A stretch of 64,000 bases of DNA, from the NCBI GenBank assembly GCA_022826005.1, contig JAJDVT010000070.1, positions 85,531 to 149,530 on the forward strand, read 5' to 3'. Positions 37,830-45,891 of the stretch are shown here, piece by piece. The notes below the pieces were generated by a model. The model was not told where the DNA came from, made no database searches, and saw only the letters and a list, made by a program, of their open reading frames with translations. How positions within the stretch are numbered: the stretch's first letter is position 1; the number at the start of each line of letters is the position of its first letter. Source of the DNA: Gemmatimonadota bacterium (GTDB lineage Bacteria > Gemmatimonadota > Gemmatimonadetes > Longimicrobiales > Gaopeijiaceae). The translations under genes and the position numbers were made by a program.

Positions 37830-37993
37830 TTCGAGCGCTGGAAGTCAAGCCGCGAGAGGGGCTGAGGATCTGGCTCAGGTTCTCCGACGGGTCTGCGGGC
37901 GAGGTTGACTTGTCCGATCTCGTCGGCAGGGGTGTGTTCCGGGCCTGGGACCGCGTGGACCGGATCGTCGCGTCGTTCGGCGAGACCGGCTGA
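37826..37993 (+). CDS. DUF2442-like protein, truncated
   Basis: A 55-residue protein starting at a GTG that overlaps the previous stop. VIRALEVKPREGLRIWLRFS and GEVDLSDLVGRGVF match the N-terminal two thirds of DUF2442, whose members are 75-90 residues and often pair with DUF4160 as putative toxin-antitoxin. After RAWDRVDRIVASFGETG the frame ends, while the next frame reads LTFDWRDRDHADQVGADIG, as if a frameshift removed the normal end. No DUF4160 gene is present. Probably non-functional. Confidence 0.55.
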   Translation: MIRALEVKPREGLRIWLRFSDGSAGEVDLSDLVGRGVFRAWDRVDRIVASFGETG

Positions 37994-38083
37994 CCTTCGA
38001 CTGGCGGGACAGAGACCATGCTGACCAGGTAGGCGCCGACATTGGTCAGTGACCATGTATCGGTAGGCTCTCCCCTCGGTCCT

Positions 38084-38473
38084 TCACGTCATCTTCTCTT
38101 GGCCACCAAACAGGGCGCGAAGCTCCCGGTCCCTCTTCGCATTCTCCTCCTTGACTTCCCGCACCCGCGCCAGGAGCTCCTCGGCGGTGGAGCAGGTCAG
38201 GACGCAGATTCCGATCCGACCTGCGTCACTGATGCCTGCAATGGGCTCCGGCTCGTACGATATGCTCCTGGTCGTTTCGACGACGTGGTCCGCCGTCTCA
38301 AGGCCGAATCGAGCTGCGGTGAGCGCGTGGATGGCACTCTGGCGGCCCGCCACGCGGCCGGCCTCGTATGCGCTCTCGCGGCCCTCGTCGAACCCTACCC
38401 GATGGCGGCTGATAATGTCCTGGCCGACCTCCTCGGCGAATCCCGCTATGGTCACCACATCCTTCGAGTTCAC
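38084..38473 (-). CDS. Hypothetical protein, paralogue of its neighbour
   Basis: A 129-residue protein with no family that I recognise. YEAGRVAGRQSAIHALTAARFG (residues about 37-58) and the ending CVLTCSTAEELLARVREVKE parallel the upstream gene (YNDGMTEGQSEVIHSVVWVKFG; CVFTCGTAKELLARVKELTE), so the two arose by tandem duplication. The EAGRxxGRQ...ARFG pattern recalls the tail of Rpn/PD-(D/E)XK nuclease-type proteins, but the nuclease part is absent. The GTG start overlaps the previous stop (GTGA), so they are co-translated. Function unknown. Confidence 0.6.
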   Translation of the reverse strand: MNSKDVVTIAGFAEEVGQDIISRHRVGFDEGRESAYEAGRVAGRQSAIHALTAARFGLETADHVVETTRSISYEPEPIAGISDAGRIGICVLTCSTAEELLARVREVKEENAKRDRELRALFGGQEKMT

Positions 38474-38868
38474 GGTCGCTCTCCTTCCGTCAGTTCCTTC
38501 ACCCGAGCCAGGAGCTCCTTGGCCGTGCCGCATGTGAACACGCAAGCCGCGAGGCGAGCAGTCCACTCGGGTTCGCGGATGTACTCAAACAGCTTCGAGA
38601 CCCGGTGCGCCGCCACCGGCCCGAATTTCACCCAGACCACCGAGTGGATGACCTCACTCTGCCCCTCCGTCATGCCGTCGTTGTACGCAGATTCGCCTCC
38701 TCGCACGTAGCCCGCGAAGTAGGTCTCGGCCGTAAGCCTGGCGACGCTCTCGGCAACCAACTGCATCCGCTCTTCGTGGGGAACACCCGTAGACCGGAGA
38801 CCGCCTTCGTATCCCTCCAGCCATGCCCCAGGGGAACCGATCCGACCCATTGTGCGCGCACCCAACAT
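38470..38868 (-). CDS. Hypothetical protein, upstream paralogue
   Basis: A 132-residue protein related to the gene that overlaps its stop. Shared features are a G-x-E-S-A-Y motif, a predicted helix ending in FG, and a near-identical C-terminus (TCGTAKELLARVKELTE). The N-terminal 35 residues are unlike the paralogue. AGGAGGGGTGA directly before the ATG is a strong ribosome site, which argues for a real gene. Function unknown; a two-paralogue unit could form a heterodimer, which is only a guess. Confidence 0.6.
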   Translation of the reverse strand: MLGARTMGRIGSPGAWLEGYEGGLRSTGVPHEERMQLVAESVARLTAETYFAGYVRGGESAYNDGMTEGQSEVIHSVVWVKFGPVAAHRVSKLFEYIREPEWTARLAACVFTCGTAKELLARVKELTEGERP

Positions 38869-39271
38869 TCACCCCTCCTGTCGATTCCCTGCGCCGTTGC
38901 GGCCCCGGCAGGACGCGAAGCGCCCTAACGGAGCTGGTGTCCGAATGGAAGGTAGCGCGCCCCGTGGTCGGCTGGCCACTTGGAGTCCTTGTCTTGCGGC
39001 AGTCCGGGCATCTTCCGGAGCAACTGGCGCAGCTGAGCGGATCCCAGATCTTGCTGCCGCAACGACTCTTCGGGCCCCAGGTCCAGGCAGATGCTCCGAA
39101 TCCAGCGCAGGACAGCCACGCGGCGGCACGCGACACGTTCTCCCAAGACGACAATCAGCCGGCCACGGCCACCTTTCGCGCGATCCAGGGCCCGTGCACC
39201 TTGAACCGGGTCCCTACACCCACCCACCCCGGACCTCCCCGCCCCCACCCACACCCAAAGGAGACCTTGCC
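38869..39271. other. 403-base region without a supported gene
   Basis: Open frames exist on both strands but none has a recognisable motif, a good start or a partner. The region probably holds divergent promoters for the small paralogue pair (leftward) and the M14 peptidase (rightward). Confidence 0.4.
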
Positions 39272-41926
39272 TTGATCACCGCCCTCGCCCTCGCCGCGGC
39301 AGTCCACGCGCCCGTCCAGACCCCCGATCTGGCCCCCGGCACCCGCTACGATCCCGGCATCCCGACGCTGGAGCAGGTTGCGGGCCACGACTTCGGCGAG
39401 GCGATCACGCCGCCCGCCGATGTGATCCGCTACATGGAAGCGCTGGCCGAAGCGGCTCCCGGGCGCACGCACCTGGTGCGCTACGCGACGAGCTGGGAGG
39501 GCCGCCCCCTGGTCGCTCTGGTGATCGGATCGGCGGAGCGCATGGCGCGGCTGGACGAGGTCAAGGCCGGGCTGGCCCGCCTGAGCGATCCGCGCGGCCT
39601 CTCCGCCGGCGAGGCCGAGGCCCTGATCGCGGAGCTGCCGGTGGTGACCGCGCTCATGCATTCGATCCACGGCAACGAGATCAGCGGGAGCGGCGCGGCC
39701 ATGGCCGAGGCGTACCACCTGCTGGCGGCGACCGGGGATCCCGATGTCGAGCTGATCCTGTCCGAGTCGCTGGTCCTGATCGACCCGCTCGAGAACCCCG
39801 ACGGGCGCAATCGCTTTGTCTATCAGAACCGGATCGCGCAGGCAAGATGGCCGGACGAGGCCGCGGTCTCCGCCGAGCACGACGAACCGTGGCCCGGCGG
39901 ACGCACGAACCACTACCTGTTCGACCTCAACCGCGACATGTTCATCCAGAGCCAGCCGGAGACCAGGGGCAAGGTCGACCTGCTCCTCGAGTACCGGCCG
40001 CAGGTGGTTGTGGACCTTCACGAGATGGGCGGCAACTCCACCTACTTCTTTCCGCCCACCGCCCCGCCATCCAACCCTTGGTACGGCGAGCGGCAGATCG
40101 CGCTGATGGACGTGATCGGGTCGGCCATCGCGGCCAGGTTCGACGAGCGCGGCATCGCCTACTTCAATCGCGAGATCTTCGACCTGTTCTACCCCGGCTA
40201 CGTGGACATGTGGCCCATGGGGCAGGGCGCGCTCGGGATGACCTTCGAGCAGGCCAGCGCCCGGGGGCTCGGGCTGAGGCGGTCCGATGGCGACCTGCTC
40301 ACCTACGCCGACGGGGTGCTCCACCACTTTACCGCCGCGATCGAGACGGCGCTGACGGCCGCCCGGAACCGGGAACGGATCCTGCGCGACTACCACGCCT
40401 TCCGGCAGGGCGGCGTGGAGGCGGGACGGAGCGGCCCGGCGGAGATCGTGCTTCACTCCGCGCACGATCCCGGCATGGCGGAGCGTCTGGGGATGATGCT
40501 GGTGGAGAACGGGGTCGAGGTGCACCGCGCCGCCGGGCCGGTCGCCGTCGACGGCCGGACGCTCGCCGCCGAGGCGAGCTTCATCGTGCCGCTGGACCAG
40601 CCGCTGCACGGCCTGATCCGCAACCTGCTGGACCCGCACGTGCCGATGGCCGAGGACTTCGTGCAGCGGCAGATCGAGCGCCGCGCGAACCGCCAGTCCG
40701 ACGAGATCTACGACCTGACCGCGTGGAGCCAGTCGCTGCTCTGGGACGTGGAGGCGATCGAGACCTCAGCGACGGGGGCGAGGGGCGAGCCCGTAGCGGG
40801 CTGGGGCGCCGGACTCCGGCCGACCGAGACCGAGGTGGACAGGGAGGCGGGTGGCGGTGCCGAGCCTCTTCCCGAGGTGCCCGGGGCGGTGGTGGGCTAC
40901 CTGATCCCGTGGGGGACGAACGGGGCGGCGGCGGTGGCCGAGGCGCTGCGCGAGGGGGTGCGGGTGCGCGCGGCGGGCGCCGAGTTCACGCTGGACGGTC
41001 GTCGGTACGGGGTCGGGACCGCGATCGTGCGCGTGGCCGAGAACGGACCTGAGCTGCGCCGCACATTGGCCAGGATCGCGGAGCGCCACCGCGCCGAGGT
41101 CGTGCCGATCGACGGCGCGTACGTGCGCGAAGGCATGTCGTTGGGAAGCAATCGGGTGCGCGCGCTCGCCGAGCCGCGCGTGATGCTGGTGTACGACTCG
41201 CCCGGCCAGAGCTACTCGGTGGGGTGGGCGCGGTACGTACTCGAGCGGCGCTACGGCCAGCGCACCACCCTGGTGAGGGCATCCAGCCTGGGACGCGCGC
41301 GGCTGGCCGACTTCGACGTGATCGTCTTTCCGTCCGGCAACTACGGCGGCGCCGCGGGCGGGGGCTTCACCGACCGGCTGGAGGCATGGATGCGGGACGG
41401 CGGCACCATGATCACCATGGCCGAGTCCTCACGCTGGGCGTCTCGGGCCGGGCTGCTGGCCACCACGGCGGAGCGCCGGGGAGGCAGGGCCGAAGGCGAC
41501 GATCCGCCTGATTCCGGCACCCCCGACCAGCCCATCGAGTACCTTGACGCGATCTCCCCCGAGGACGAGTCGCCCGAAGGCGTTCCCGGCGCAATCCTCC
41601 GCACCGTCCTCGACACCGAGCACTGGCTGGCGGCCGGGACGGACGGCGAGATCGGCGTCCTGGTCGAGGGCTCGCGCGTGTTCCGCCCGATCACGCTGGA
41701 CGACGGTGCCAACGTGGGCCGCTACGCCGACCTGGACAGCCTGGTGCTGGGCGGGATCGTGTGGGAGGAATCGAGGCCGCAGCTTGCCAACAAGGCGTTC
41801 CTGATCCATCAGCCCGTGGGGCGGGGTCAGCTCGTGGCGTTCGCGGAGGATCCGAACTACCGCGCCTACGCCGAGGCGACCCAGCTCCTCTTCATGAACG
41901 CGGTGCTGCTGGGGCCGGGGCGGTAG
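39272..41926 (+). CDS. Secreted M14 family zinc carboxypeptidase-like protein
   Basis: An 884-residue exported peptidase. A TTG start with GGAG 8 bases upstream gives a short signal (ITALALAAAVHAPVQT). Zinc-site motifs of M14 are HGNE near residue 130, an NPDGRNRF segment near 172 and the DLHEMGG segment near 250. A long C-terminal half follows, with a class I glutamine amidotransferase-like sheet near 640-720 (VMLVYDSPGQ, VIVFPSGNYGG). The same architecture as the M14 protein at 10.4 kb but clearly divergent, so not a recent copy. Likely role: periplasmic peptide breakdown. The frame is open to 38852 upstream without similarity. Confidence 0.87.
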   Translation: MITALALAAAVHAPVQTPDLAPGTRYDPGIPTLEQVAGHDFGEAITPPADVIRYMEALAEAAPGRTHLVRYATSWEGRPLVALVIGSAERMARLDEVKAGLARLSDPRGLSAGEAEALIAELPVVTALMHSIHGNEISGSGAAMAEAYHLLAATGDPDVELILSESLVLIDPLENPDGRNRFVYQNRIAQARWPDEAAVSAEHDEPWPGGRTNHYLFDLNRDMFIQSQPETRGKVDLLLEYRPQVVVDLHEMGGNSTYFFPPTAPPSNPWYGERQIALMDVIGSAIAARFDERGIAYFNREIFDLFYPGYVDMWPMGQGALGMTFEQASARGLGLRRSDGDLLTYADGVLHHFTAAIETALTAARNRERILRDYHAFRQGGVEAGRSGPAEIVLHSAHDPGMAERLGMMLVENGVEVHRAAGPVAVDGRTLAAEASFIVPLDQPLHGLIRNLLDPHVPMAEDFVQRQIERRANRQSDEIYDLTAWSQSLLWDVEAIETSATGARGEPVAGWGAGLRPTETEVDREAGGGAEPLPEVPGAVVGYLIPWGTNGAAAVAEALREGVRVRAAGAEFTLDGRRYGVGTAIVRVAENGPELRRTLARIAERHRAEVVPIDGAYVREGMSLGSNRVRALAEPRVMLVYDSPGQSYSVGWARYVLERRYGQRTTLVRASSLGRARLADFDVIVFPSGNYGGAAGGGFTDRLEAWMRDGGTMITMAESSRWASRAGLLATTAERRGGRAEGDDPPDSGTPDQPIEYLDAISPEDESPEGVPGAILRTVLDTEHWLAAGTDGEIGVLVEGSRVFRPITLDDGANVGRYADLDSLVLGGIVWEESRPQLANKAFLIHQPVGRGQLVAFAEDPNYRAYAEATQLLFMNAVLLGPGR

Positions 41927-42235
41927 CTACGCGCCGAACTGCCGGGACGGCCGTGGAGGAGTGGGGCCCATTTCCAACCGCGCGTGCCAGTAGGCCCACG
42001 AGCGCGGGTCGAAGATCCCGGGCAACGCGTGTCGCAGCGCCGCCCGAAAGTCATCGTCGTCGTAGTGCTGTCGCGCCACCGCGAGATCCTCGACGGTGCC
42101 GTATATCATGAGGTAGTTGAGGAACAGGGTGTCGTCGGCGAGTGTCGCCCCCGGTGGTTTGAACCACACCATCCGCCTGGCGACCGCCAGCAGTTCCGGA
42201 GAGTGCTGCTGCGGCTTGCGGGTCGTGGAGGTCAT
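41927..42235 (-). CDS. Small partner protein of AbiEii-type nucleotidyltransferase
   Basis: A 102-residue protein with MVWFKPPGATLAD (residues 22-34), FLNYLMIYGTVEDLAVAR and PGIFDPRSWAYWHARL. I recall similar proteins of about 90-100 residues beside AbiEii/AbiGii-type nucleotidyltransferase genes in cyanobacteria and other phyla, probably as a partner of the toxin. Here it is intact and overlaps the broken nucleotidyltransferase by 4 bases. If it is an antitoxin, its toxin is gone, which would explain how the module can decay safely. Function inferred from context only. Confidence 0.6.
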   Translation of the reverse strand: MTSTTRKPQQHSPELLAVARRMVWFKPPGATLADDTLFLNYLMIYGTVEDLAVARQHYDDDDFRAALRHALPGIFDPRSWAYWHARLEMGPTPPRPSRQFGA

Positions 42236-42680
42236 GTCGGATGACCCTGTCGCAGGCTGCGTGGCGCGAGTCCCGGACGAGGTTCGTAGTGCGGGATCGA
42301 CCCCGGATTCACCTTGGCGGCGGCTCGCGAAAGGCGCCTTTGCACGACTGCGGGGAGCTCCGTCAGGTCTCCGTCATCGAAGTATGTCAGGGCCTTGAGG
42401 GTCAGCATGGGGTTGTAGCGCTCTCCGTAGATCGCGAGCGCCGCGCCGAGCATGGAAGCAAGCGGAACCTCCCCCAACCTCATGAGCGCATCGATGTCGG
42501 CGTAGTCCTTTGAGAGTGCCCGGCTCTGCACGACCTGGGCCTTGGTGCCGCCCAGGTCCGGTGGGCGAGCCGCAACGCTATCGCGGTCCCGCCATACAGC
42601 ACGAAGCGACCCGGAGTCGCTCGCAATTCAGGCCACAGCCGGCGTTGAGGCGGAGGCAGGGTGTCCAGACGCGGATTCAT
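42232..42680 (-). pseudogene. AbiEii-type nucleotidyltransferase with internal deletion
   Basis: The N-terminus reads PPQRRLWPELRATPGRFVLY then GGTAIALRLAHR, the GG-containing start of AbiEii-type nucleotidyltransferase toxins. At about 42555 the frame changes and jumps to DLGGTKAQVVQSRALSKDYA, the C-terminal part of the same family, ending EYNPMLTLKAL-like (RYNPMLTLKALTYFDDGDL). Around 90 residues holding the catalytic Asp pair are missing. A GTG at 42531 could still produce the 99-residue tail. Without the catalytic core it cannot transfer nucleotides. Confidence 0.75.
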
Positions 42681-43011
42681 GTTGCTCCCTGGGTCGGCTT
42701 TCGGCGCGTACCCCCAATAATCTATGGCCGGAGGCTCGTCGGTGACGATCCACCAGGACTGCGGCGACCGCCGGAGTGTGACATTTTCAATGGCCAGAAG
42801 TGTGCCGCGTTCGCCAACGCAAGCGGCGGATTATGGCTCGTGCCTGGCGTCCGGTAGCGCCGGAGGGGAACGATGGAATCCGTTGGACGCCCCCCTCTTT
42901 TGAGGCCCCTGCGCCAGAGGCGACCGTTGCGGATCTCTTGCAACGGGTCCATATTGGACTAGTTCTCATTGGACCACTAAAATCGACCGGACAGCAGCTG
43001 ACTGGAGGCTC
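42681..43011. other. Intergenic region with stem-loop and operator-like repeats
   Basis: No gene that I can support in 331 bases. The right end holds a 7-base perfect stem (CCGTTGC 42924-42930 with GCAACGG 42940-42946), followed by GTCCATATTGGAC and a further ATTGGACC, listed separately. Confidence 0.4.
42947..42975. promoter_or_regulatory. Operator-like repeats before Phd-PIN pair
   Basis: GTCCATATTGGAC (42947-42959) is an inverted repeat with a 3-base centre, and the half-site ATTGGACC recurs at 42968-42975. They lie 37-65 bases before the antitoxin start, the usual place for antitoxin autoregulation. Confidence 0.45.
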
Positions 43012-43293
43012 ATGATGGATGCCGCCGCACCCGCGCGCGCATGGAGGGTGGCCGAGGCGAAGGCCCGGCTGTCGGAGATCCTGCGGCTCGCGCATGAGCA
43101 GGGACCACAGCGTATCGGCGTTCGAAGGACGTTCATCGTCGTGTCCGAGCGCATGTGGCGCGAGCGGGCGGCCGACCGCGATCCCCTCGGCCGATGGCTT
43201 GTCGACAACGTGCCTCGCGGCGCGGATCTGGCCATTCCCCGGGCGCGCGAGTCCCGCCGGGAGATCCCGTTCACATCGGCCGAGGGCGAATGA
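43012..43293 (+). CDS. Phd/YefM-like antitoxin
   Basis: A 93-residue antitoxin. The N-terminal WRVAEAKARLSEILRLAHEQ followed by GPQRIGVRRTFIVVSERMW fits the Phd/YefM DNA-binding fold, and the C-terminal charged tail (RESRREIPF) is the likely toxin-binding arm. It overlaps the PIN toxin start by 4 bases (ATGA). Two ATG codons lie in a row at the start; either may be used. Operator-like repeats precede it. Confidence 0.82.
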   Translation: MMDAAAPARAWRVAEAKARLSEILRLAHEQGPQRIGVRRTFIVVSERMWRERAADRDPLGRWLVDNVPRGADLAIPRARESRREIPFTSAEGE

Positions 43294-43709
43294 CCGGAGT
43301 TCTGCTCGACACCAACGTGATCTCGGAACTGACGAGGCCGCAGCCCGCCCCGCCGGTGATCGCGTTCCTCGCCGCGCAAGAGGATCTCTGGTTGTCGACG
43401 CTCGTGCTGCACGAGCTGGAATCCGGAGTGCTCCTCCTGCCCTCGGGCGAGCGGCGGGACGCGCTGCGGGGAACCCTGGCGGAGCTCCTTCGCCGATACG
43501 AGGATCGAGTCATTGCGGTGGACGCGGAGGCCGCGACCTGGGCCGCGCAGTTTCGAGTTGACGCTCGTCGAGGCGGGCGCACGCTCGACCTGGGGGATGC
43601 GCTCATCGCGGGGACGGCCAGAGCGCGCGGCCTGGCGGTGGCGACGCGCAACGTGACGGACTTCCGCGGGCTCGACCTTGTGGTCGCAAACCCGTGGGAC
43701 TTCGGCTGA
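43290..43709 (+). CDS. PIN domain toxin (VapC/FitB-like)
   Basis: A 139-residue PIN-domain RNase. The acidic metal-binding residues are Asp in LLDTNVISEL (residues 5-14), Glu in VLHELESG near 48, and Asp pairs in LDLGDALIAGTA near 103 with RNVTDFRGLD near 125. Such toxins cut RNA, often tRNA or rRNA. Cognate antitoxin is the overlapping Phd-like gene upstream. First of six PIN pairs in this window. Confidence 0.88.
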   Translation: MTGVLLDTNVISELTRPQPAPPVIAFLAAQEDLWLSTLVLHELESGVLLLPSGERRDALRGTLAELLRRYEDRVIAVDAEAATWAAQFRVDARRGGRTLDLGDALIAGTARARGLAVATRNVTDFRGLDLVVANPWDFG

Positions 43710-43820
43710 CGGACTGGTGCGGGGGCCCAGCCCCCCTCCGGGTGACGCCCCCCCGACCTCCAGCTATCTTGAACGCCCCATCCCGCGGGCCGACACCGGG
43801 GAGCCGCTGCGCGACGAGAT

Positions 43821-44165
43821 GTCGTCGTGCTTTACCCGAACAAGACCTGCCTGGAGACACGCACGGATCCGTTCGGACACGCGGACTTCGAACTCTAGGC
43901 CGAGCTGCCTCTGACTGTCCTGTGCGCAGCGCCCGGCCTGCGCGCCCACGTCGAGCGGGTCACCGTGGGGGCGAGGGGCTGACGGTCGAGATGCGGACGG
44001 CCGACCACGGCGGGTCGATGATCATCGCCAACAAGACCGGCCACCTGCCGGGAATAAAGGGGCGTGCTCAACCCCAAACTGGACCGTCTGGACCGGAGTT
44101 ACCTTTACGCCGACAACGTGGCCTCCGTAGTCTCCGCAGCCACCCTCACGTCCCCCAAACCGTGA
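43821..44165 (+). pseudogene. Remnant of a small conserved hypothetical gene
   Basis: Translation fragments in order but in different frames: VVVLYPNKTCLETRTDPFGH then an in-frame TAG, then AELPLTVLCAAPGLRAHVER, a second stop, then in another frame LTVEMRTADHGGSMIIANKT and GHLPGIKGR, and finally LNPKLDRLDRSYLYADNVAS. The pieces look like one hypothetical protein of about 130 residues that I have seen only as an unnamed family. At least two stops and two frame changes. Its end overlaps the 3' end of the AAA-nuclease gene on the other strand. Confidence 0.55.
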
Positions 44166-45720
44166 TTCGCTTCCCGTCATGCGTGTGTTCCTCCCGGAAG
44201 ACGCGCTCTTCCCAGCTGCTTCCTTCGCGCATGTCGAAGACGACCAGGTGCCCCACGTCGGTTCCCGACAGGTCCATGTAGGAGGCGGTCTGTTCCAGGC
44301 CCTTCCCAATGGTGCGCGAGCGACCGCTCCGGAGCAGCTTGCACTCCACGACGAACCGGTCCTCCCGCCCCTGTCCGGTGGGCCAGACGACCAGCAGGTC
44401 GACCCGGCGGCTGCCCAGCGCATACTCCCTCTCGATGCGGCCCGTCGCGTTCACCACTCTGTGCAGAAATGCCTGCAGCACGAGTTGCGGCCCGGCTTCC
44501 GTGTACTGCGCCCGCTGGACCCAGTGTTCCGAGTTCTCGCGAAAGAACTGCTGGAACGCGGCGAGCAGCCTGTCGAGATCGAGTCCTCCGTCCGCATCGA
44601 CATACCAGGCGGTCTCCTGCTGCATCTGGTCCTGGAGCACCCATGTCAACTCGCGCGGCACCACCTCGGCATAAACCGGGTTCGCGATCCGGAGCGGCGG
44701 ACCGGGCGCGACAAGACCCAGATCCCGCACGTACTCGCGGTCCCGGTCGCTGTAGCTCCCGTCACCGCCGCTGAGGAGCGGTTCGATCACGCGCCGGACG
44801 CGCGGTTCGCGCAGCTTGTCGGCCAGCTGGTCCAGGTGCGTTTCGCGGCGTAGAATGAGCGTCTCCCGCGCCTCGAAGACATCCCCCATGTCCAGAGGGC
44901 GGCCATGCGAGCGGGGCTCCCCGTACCGGAAGCACATCTCCTGGGCAAGGGCGTTGACGAGCCACGGCTGGCCCCGCGTCTGCTCCCACACGGCGTTCAC
45001 CGCCCCGAGCGTGAACTCCTGCCCGGTCGCTGACGTGTGCTGCCCGAGCAGCGCGCTGACCTCGGCCTCGGTGAAGTCGCCGAGCCGCAGCGACTTCGCC
45101 TTGATGTTGAAGGCGCTGCCGCCCGCAATGACCTGCTTCTCGGAGCTCGCGTGGATGCGGTAGTCGCGTACATCCCGTATCCCGCACAAGACAACGCTCT
45201 GCGGAAACCGCTCGGGGCGGTCGACGTAGCCTGCTCGCAACTGGCGCAGCACCGAGACGAGTGTGTCGCCCACGAGCGCATCGATCTCGTCGATCAGCAG
45301 CACGAGCGGACGGGCGTCGGCTGCGGACCAACGGGCCAGGAACCTTCCCAGGACGCTGTCCGGCCGGGTCGCGGTGTCCATGGTTTCTGCAAGGTCCGCG
45401 GTAACCGAGTCCCCAAGAACATGACGCGCTTCTCCCGCGAGTCCGTCGAGAATGGCACCGATCGCCCGCCCGACATCTTCCCGGGCCGTCTGCGCGGGCT
45501 CGACGTTGACGTAGGCGCACCGGTAGTCGGACCCTTCGTTGAGCAGGTCGCGCAGGGCGAGAAGCGTCGATGTCTTTCCGGTCTGCCGGGGAGCGTGGAG
45601 TACGAAATACCGCTCGTTGCGGATCAGCGCCAGGAGTTCGCGCAGATCGAGACGTTCGAGCGGCGGGATGCAGTAGTTCTTGTCAGGGCGAACCGGACCG
45701 GCGGTGTTGAAGTCGCGCAT
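44146..45720 (-). CDS. AAA ATPase with C-terminal PD-(D/E)XK nuclease-like domain
   Basis: A 524-residue protein. Walker A APRQTGKTS lies at 43-51, Walker B LVLLIDEIDAL near 142, followed by an ORC/Cdc6-like AAA fold and a winged-helix region. The C-terminal 110 residues contain YALGSRRVDLLVVWP and DRFVVECKLL, giving the D...ExK pattern of PD-(D/E)XK nucleases, with a GLEQTASYMD segment after it. Proteins of this build are common in accessory regions and suspected of DNA-targeting or defence roles. The start ATG (MRDFNTAGPV) matches conserved sequence; the frame is open upstream. It is divergent from the tricorn-like gene. Confidence 0.8.
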   Translation of the reverse strand: MRDFNTAGPVRPDKNYCIPPLERLDLRELLALIRNERYFVLHAPRQTGKTSTLLALRDLLNEGSDYRCAYVNVEPAQTAREDVGRAIGAILDGLAGEARHVLGDSVTADLAETMDTATRPDSVLGRFLARWSAADARPLVLLIDEIDALVGDTLVSVLRQLRAGYVDRPERFPQSVVLCGIRDVRDYRIHASSEKQVIAGGSAFNIKAKSLRLGDFTEAEVSALLGQHTSATGQEFTLGAVNAVWEQTRGQPWLVNALAQEMCFRYGEPRSHGRPLDMGDVFEARETLILRRETHLDQLADKLREPRVRRVIEPLLSGGDGSYSDRDREYVRDLGLVAPGPPLRIANPVYAEVVPRELTWVLQDQMQQETAWYVDADGGLDLDRLLAAFQQFFRENSEHWVQRAQYTEAGPQLVLQAFLHRVVNATGRIEREYALGSRRVDLLVVWPTGQGREDRFVVECKLLRSGRSRTIGKGLEQTASYMDLSGTDVGHLVVFDMREGSSWEERVFREEHTHDGKRITVWGT

Positions 45721-45891
45721 CGTGCCAACTTCGCCCGAGCGGCAGGCCAAGGCAACCGAGTCCCCGTCGGTCCGCGACCCGCCTATCAGCAAGTCGGTTG
45801 AGGCGCACCTCCCCCTTGCGACCGCGCCCCCAGCCGCCAGCTTTCCGTCTGAATCGTCCGCAGCCTCCCACCAAACCCGGAGCCCAAGCCG

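Noticed and set aside
42800..43015. Short plus-strand frame (WRPVAPEGNDGIRWTPPSFE) before the Phd-PIN pair
   Set aside because: It runs through the operator-like repeats, has no good start or ribosome site and no family that I recognise.
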